Shown here: in pieces, positions 61,855 to 64,000 of the stretch
How the letters are laid out: each line of letters starts with the position of its first letter
Numbering within the stretch: the stretch's first letter is position 1
Source: Rhizaria sp. SCN 62-66
Taxonomy: Eukaryota; Rhizaria, unplaced
DNA: 64,000 nucleotides
NCBI GenBank assembly: GCA_001724265.1
Contig: MEDY01000224.1
Span: forward strand, 18,624 to 82,623
Direction: 5' to 3'
Notes under the pieces: generated by a model
What the model saw: the letters and a program-made list of their open reading frames with translations, nothing else
What the model was told of the DNA's origin: nothing
The model's database searches: none
Program-made: the position numbers and the translations under genes

Positions 61855-62528
61855 AGCATTGGGGAAATGTTGAAACACAAATGAATACGGTAACAATTAA
61901 GTGCTGTGCCTATATAGTGAATACACATATACTAGATGATATTTTTCACTTTAGACGTTGACACAGGTCTCGCACAGAAGATTCACAAGTGTGGCTTTTA
62001 CGAAAGCATTCAAGAAGCTCAATTAGGATATCCCACTTGTCAGCGTTGTCAATAGACGGATATCAATACTATTGACAGTCAACATAGTTCAATCGCGTTT
62101 TTGCATGATGTGACACAACAGATGATTAAGAGGATCCATTGACTCAATGGTTCTCGAGTTCCATCATCACCGACTGGAGATTGGCACTGGTTCCTAAAAA
62201 ATCGGCCGGCTGGTAGGCCGGATCGACGAGGACAATCCAGAGGCAAACTTTGGGTTCTATCTTGTCAAAATATTCGTATTTGTGTTCGCCTATTAGCGTA
62301 GAGATACGCATATTGTACAGAGAGCTTAATGAATATTCAAATCTTCAAATCATATCTCCTGATAAAGTCGTATTTGAGCTGCTATGCCCTATTTCGAGCG
62401 ACCCATTTTGCATGACCCTCCTCTAACCCCATTTGCTGTTTCAACCTCCCTGCTCTCTTCCAATTCTCACTGTTTCATTGCTGTCATTGGCTGTGCATGT
62501 TACTCCGCTTCTGCAGGACCGCGTCTCA
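61855..62528. promoter_or_regulatory. intergenic region upstream of the RhoGEF gene
   Basis: 674 bp, AT-rich 3' flank of ASNSD1 then the RhoGEF promoter. It contains ATCGGCCGGCTGGTAGGCCG at 62,201, an imperfect inverted arrangement of GGCC boxes. TTCTGCAG at ~62,509-62,516, 12 bp before the ATG, may be the acceptor of a 5'-UTR intron, which would also remove an out-of-frame upstream ATG. Confidence 0.45.
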
Positions 62529-64000
62529 ATGGCTGATACCGCGGGCAAATCGCAGAGCTCGCGCCCCGGCGGGTTCCTCAACATGCCCGATCTCCGCACG
62601 CTGACGGCTCCCCAGGCCGCGGACGCGCTCGTCAAGACGGAGCAGTTCTACGTCCACAAGGGTCTCCGCGTCATGGACGAGATCCGCCGCCGTCTCCTGC
62701 TCCACTCTGAGCGCGGCGACGAGATCCTGCCTGAGAACGTCATCAACGAGATCTTCCTCTCAACCGAGCAGCTCTACGATTTCAACTCCGGCCTGCTCAA
62801 GAAGCTCGAGGAGGCCCGCTGGGAGGGCACCGAGAGATTCCTCTGCACGCTGGGCGAGATCATCGACCCGCTACTGCCCTACCTGCGTCTTTACACCGAG
62901 TTCGTGCTTAAGTCCCGCGCTTCCATCTCCGCCGTGAGGGAGCGTAACGAGAAGAGCAAGACCTTCCGCAGTTTCCTCGAGATCAACGAGAAGGTCGCCG
63001 GCACCGACCTCTTCACGCTCCTCTCCTCTCCCATGAACCGTTTCCCGCAGTACATCACGTTTCTCGGCGCAATTCACTCCGCGCTGCCCCCCGACCACCC
63101 GGCCGCGGTGTCCCTGGGCGCCACCATCAACAAGGTCCAGGGCATCATGGACTCCATTTCTTCCCGCGCTGAGAATACCATCCGCCGCGAGCGTGTCGTG
63201 CAGCTGCAGCAGAACTTTTTCAAGAACGACGTTGCGCTGGTTGACCCCACGCGCCGCTTTTACCGCCAGGGCCTCGTCTACGTCGTCAAGGACGCGCGTC
63301 GCAAGGAGGAGCACTCCATGACGCTCTTCAACGACTGCATTCTGCTCTCGCAAAAGGGGCTTTTCGGCGTTTCGGTCAAGCACGTTGTGCAGCTCGCCGG
63401 TATCGGGCTCTCGCTCTCGCCCTCCGCGGCGGGCGTCGAGAACTCGTTCAAGCTCACCACCTCGCTCGGCGGCGTCAAGGAGGAGTATTGGCTTCAGGTA
63501 TGTTTCTGAACGAAACGCACATATTTCGTATAATATCTGGGCACTTTTCGAAATTATTTCATTTTATAATCCACATTTTGTTGCTGTTCTTATATCTTAT
63601 TTGAATTTTTATTCTTACCTGATGACATTTTGATGATATGTCCCTCATTTTCGTCTTACACTGGCCGTTCTTAACTCCCTAGGTCGAGTCTGACAAGCTG
63701 CGCGCGCGCTGGCTGAACGACATCGTCGAGGCCGTCTACTCCTACTACTCCTGGGATCTCGACTCCGCGGACCCAGCCAAGCGCACCGGCACCGGCGCGG
63801 GCGCCACGGGTACCGGTACGCGTGCCCAGTTCAACCTGCAGGTGCTGCACCCGTCCGAGTTCGGCAAGATGATCCGCAAGAAGAGCTACGACGAGAAGAA
63901 GCTCATCCCCAAGGTCGAGCCCACGTTCTCGCCCGAAGTCATGGCGCTTACCGTGGACCGCCGCCGCAAGGCCGCCGCCACGGCCGCCGCGGCCGCGCCC
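62529..64000 (+). CDS. DH-PH Rho guanine nucleotide exchange factor, 3' end beyond right edge
   Basis: Exons 62529-63497 and 63683 to the edge (intron 185 nt, donor GTATGT, acceptor CTCCCTAG, phase 0); at least 429 residues. MADTAGKSQSS begins the protein. Residues ~30-220 form a Dbl-homology helical bundle: ALVKTEQFYVHKGLRVMDE, IFLSTEQLYDFNSGLLKKLE, IDPLLPYLRLYTEFVLKSR, LLSSPMNRFPQYITFLGAI (the conserved SPMQRIPRY-like helix) and a long terminal helix. Residues ~241-345 are the PH domain (YRQGLVYVVKD, HSMTLFNDCILLSQK, the intron, then KLRARWLNDIVEAV). DH-PH proteins catalyse GDP/GTP exchange on Rho/Rac/Cdc42 GTPases to direct actin. The visible C-terminus is basic and Ala-rich. The GTPase target cannot be read. 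Confidence 0.92.

Noticed and set aside
62433-62528. Upstream in-frame extension of the RhoGEF N-terminus
   Set aside because: It lacks an in-frame ATG and ends in a likely splice acceptor; ATG 62529 fits better.

Overview
The window is nuclear DNA from a GC-rich, probably unicellular eukaryote. The evidence is nine short, AT-richer GT-AG introns, Kozak-like starts, AT-rich spacers of about 0.3-1.1 kb, and conserved eukaryotic genes: VAC14, mitochondrial ribosomal protein mL46, the asparagine-synthetase-like ASNSD1 and a DH-PH RhoGEF. I cannot assign a species. The RhoGEF and VAC14 would fit an opisthokont, amoebozoan or related protist, but that is inference. Proteins are inflated by Ala-rich, Asn/Gln and Asp/Glu low-complexity tracts. 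No bacterial, viral, transposon, CRISPR, rRNA or tRNA features were recognised.

Layout. 1-16325 (-): one giant gene with an N-terminal MSP-like domain followed by more than 4,900 residues of Ala-rich coiled coil running off the left edge, with one apparent frameshift near 14,003-14,010. 16941-19343 (+): VAC14. 19777-21063 (+): MRPL46, two exons. 21575-28867 (+): a 2,430-codon PPR-like helical-repeat protein interrupted by one in-frame TAG. 29962-31416 (-): three-His-box membrane desaturase/hydroxylase. 32084-33389 (-): secreted acidic-repeat/EGF protein. 33892-38715 (-): LRR protein with acidic motifs. 39328-39594 (+): tiny tail-anchored protein. 40146-41753 (-): three-exon basic, SP/TP-rich protein. 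42089-43057 (+): four-helix membrane protein. 43547-43897: doubtful small locus. 44410-56109 (-): 3,899-residue protein with PH-like and C2-like segments. 57089-61854 (+): ASNSD1, five exons, with one in-frame TAG. 62529-right edge (+): DH-PH RhoGEF.

The observation most worth testing is the use of TAG. None of the 11 genes whose 3' end is visible stops at TAG (six TGA, five TAA). In about 18,000 visible codons the only in-frame stops, apart from the shift in the first gene, are two TAG codons. Each lies inside an otherwise uninterrupted reading frame, one of them in the conserved ASNSD1. UAG may be a rare sense codon or be read through; two sequence errors or nonsense alleles remain possible. 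A second genome-level signal is the splice donor, which is mostly GTACGT rather than GTAAGT.

There is no operon-like organisation. Themes that recur are endomembrane/phosphoinositide biology (VAC14, MSP-like, PH/C2-like, RhoGEF, desaturase) and mitochondrial function (mL46, possibly the PPR-like protein).
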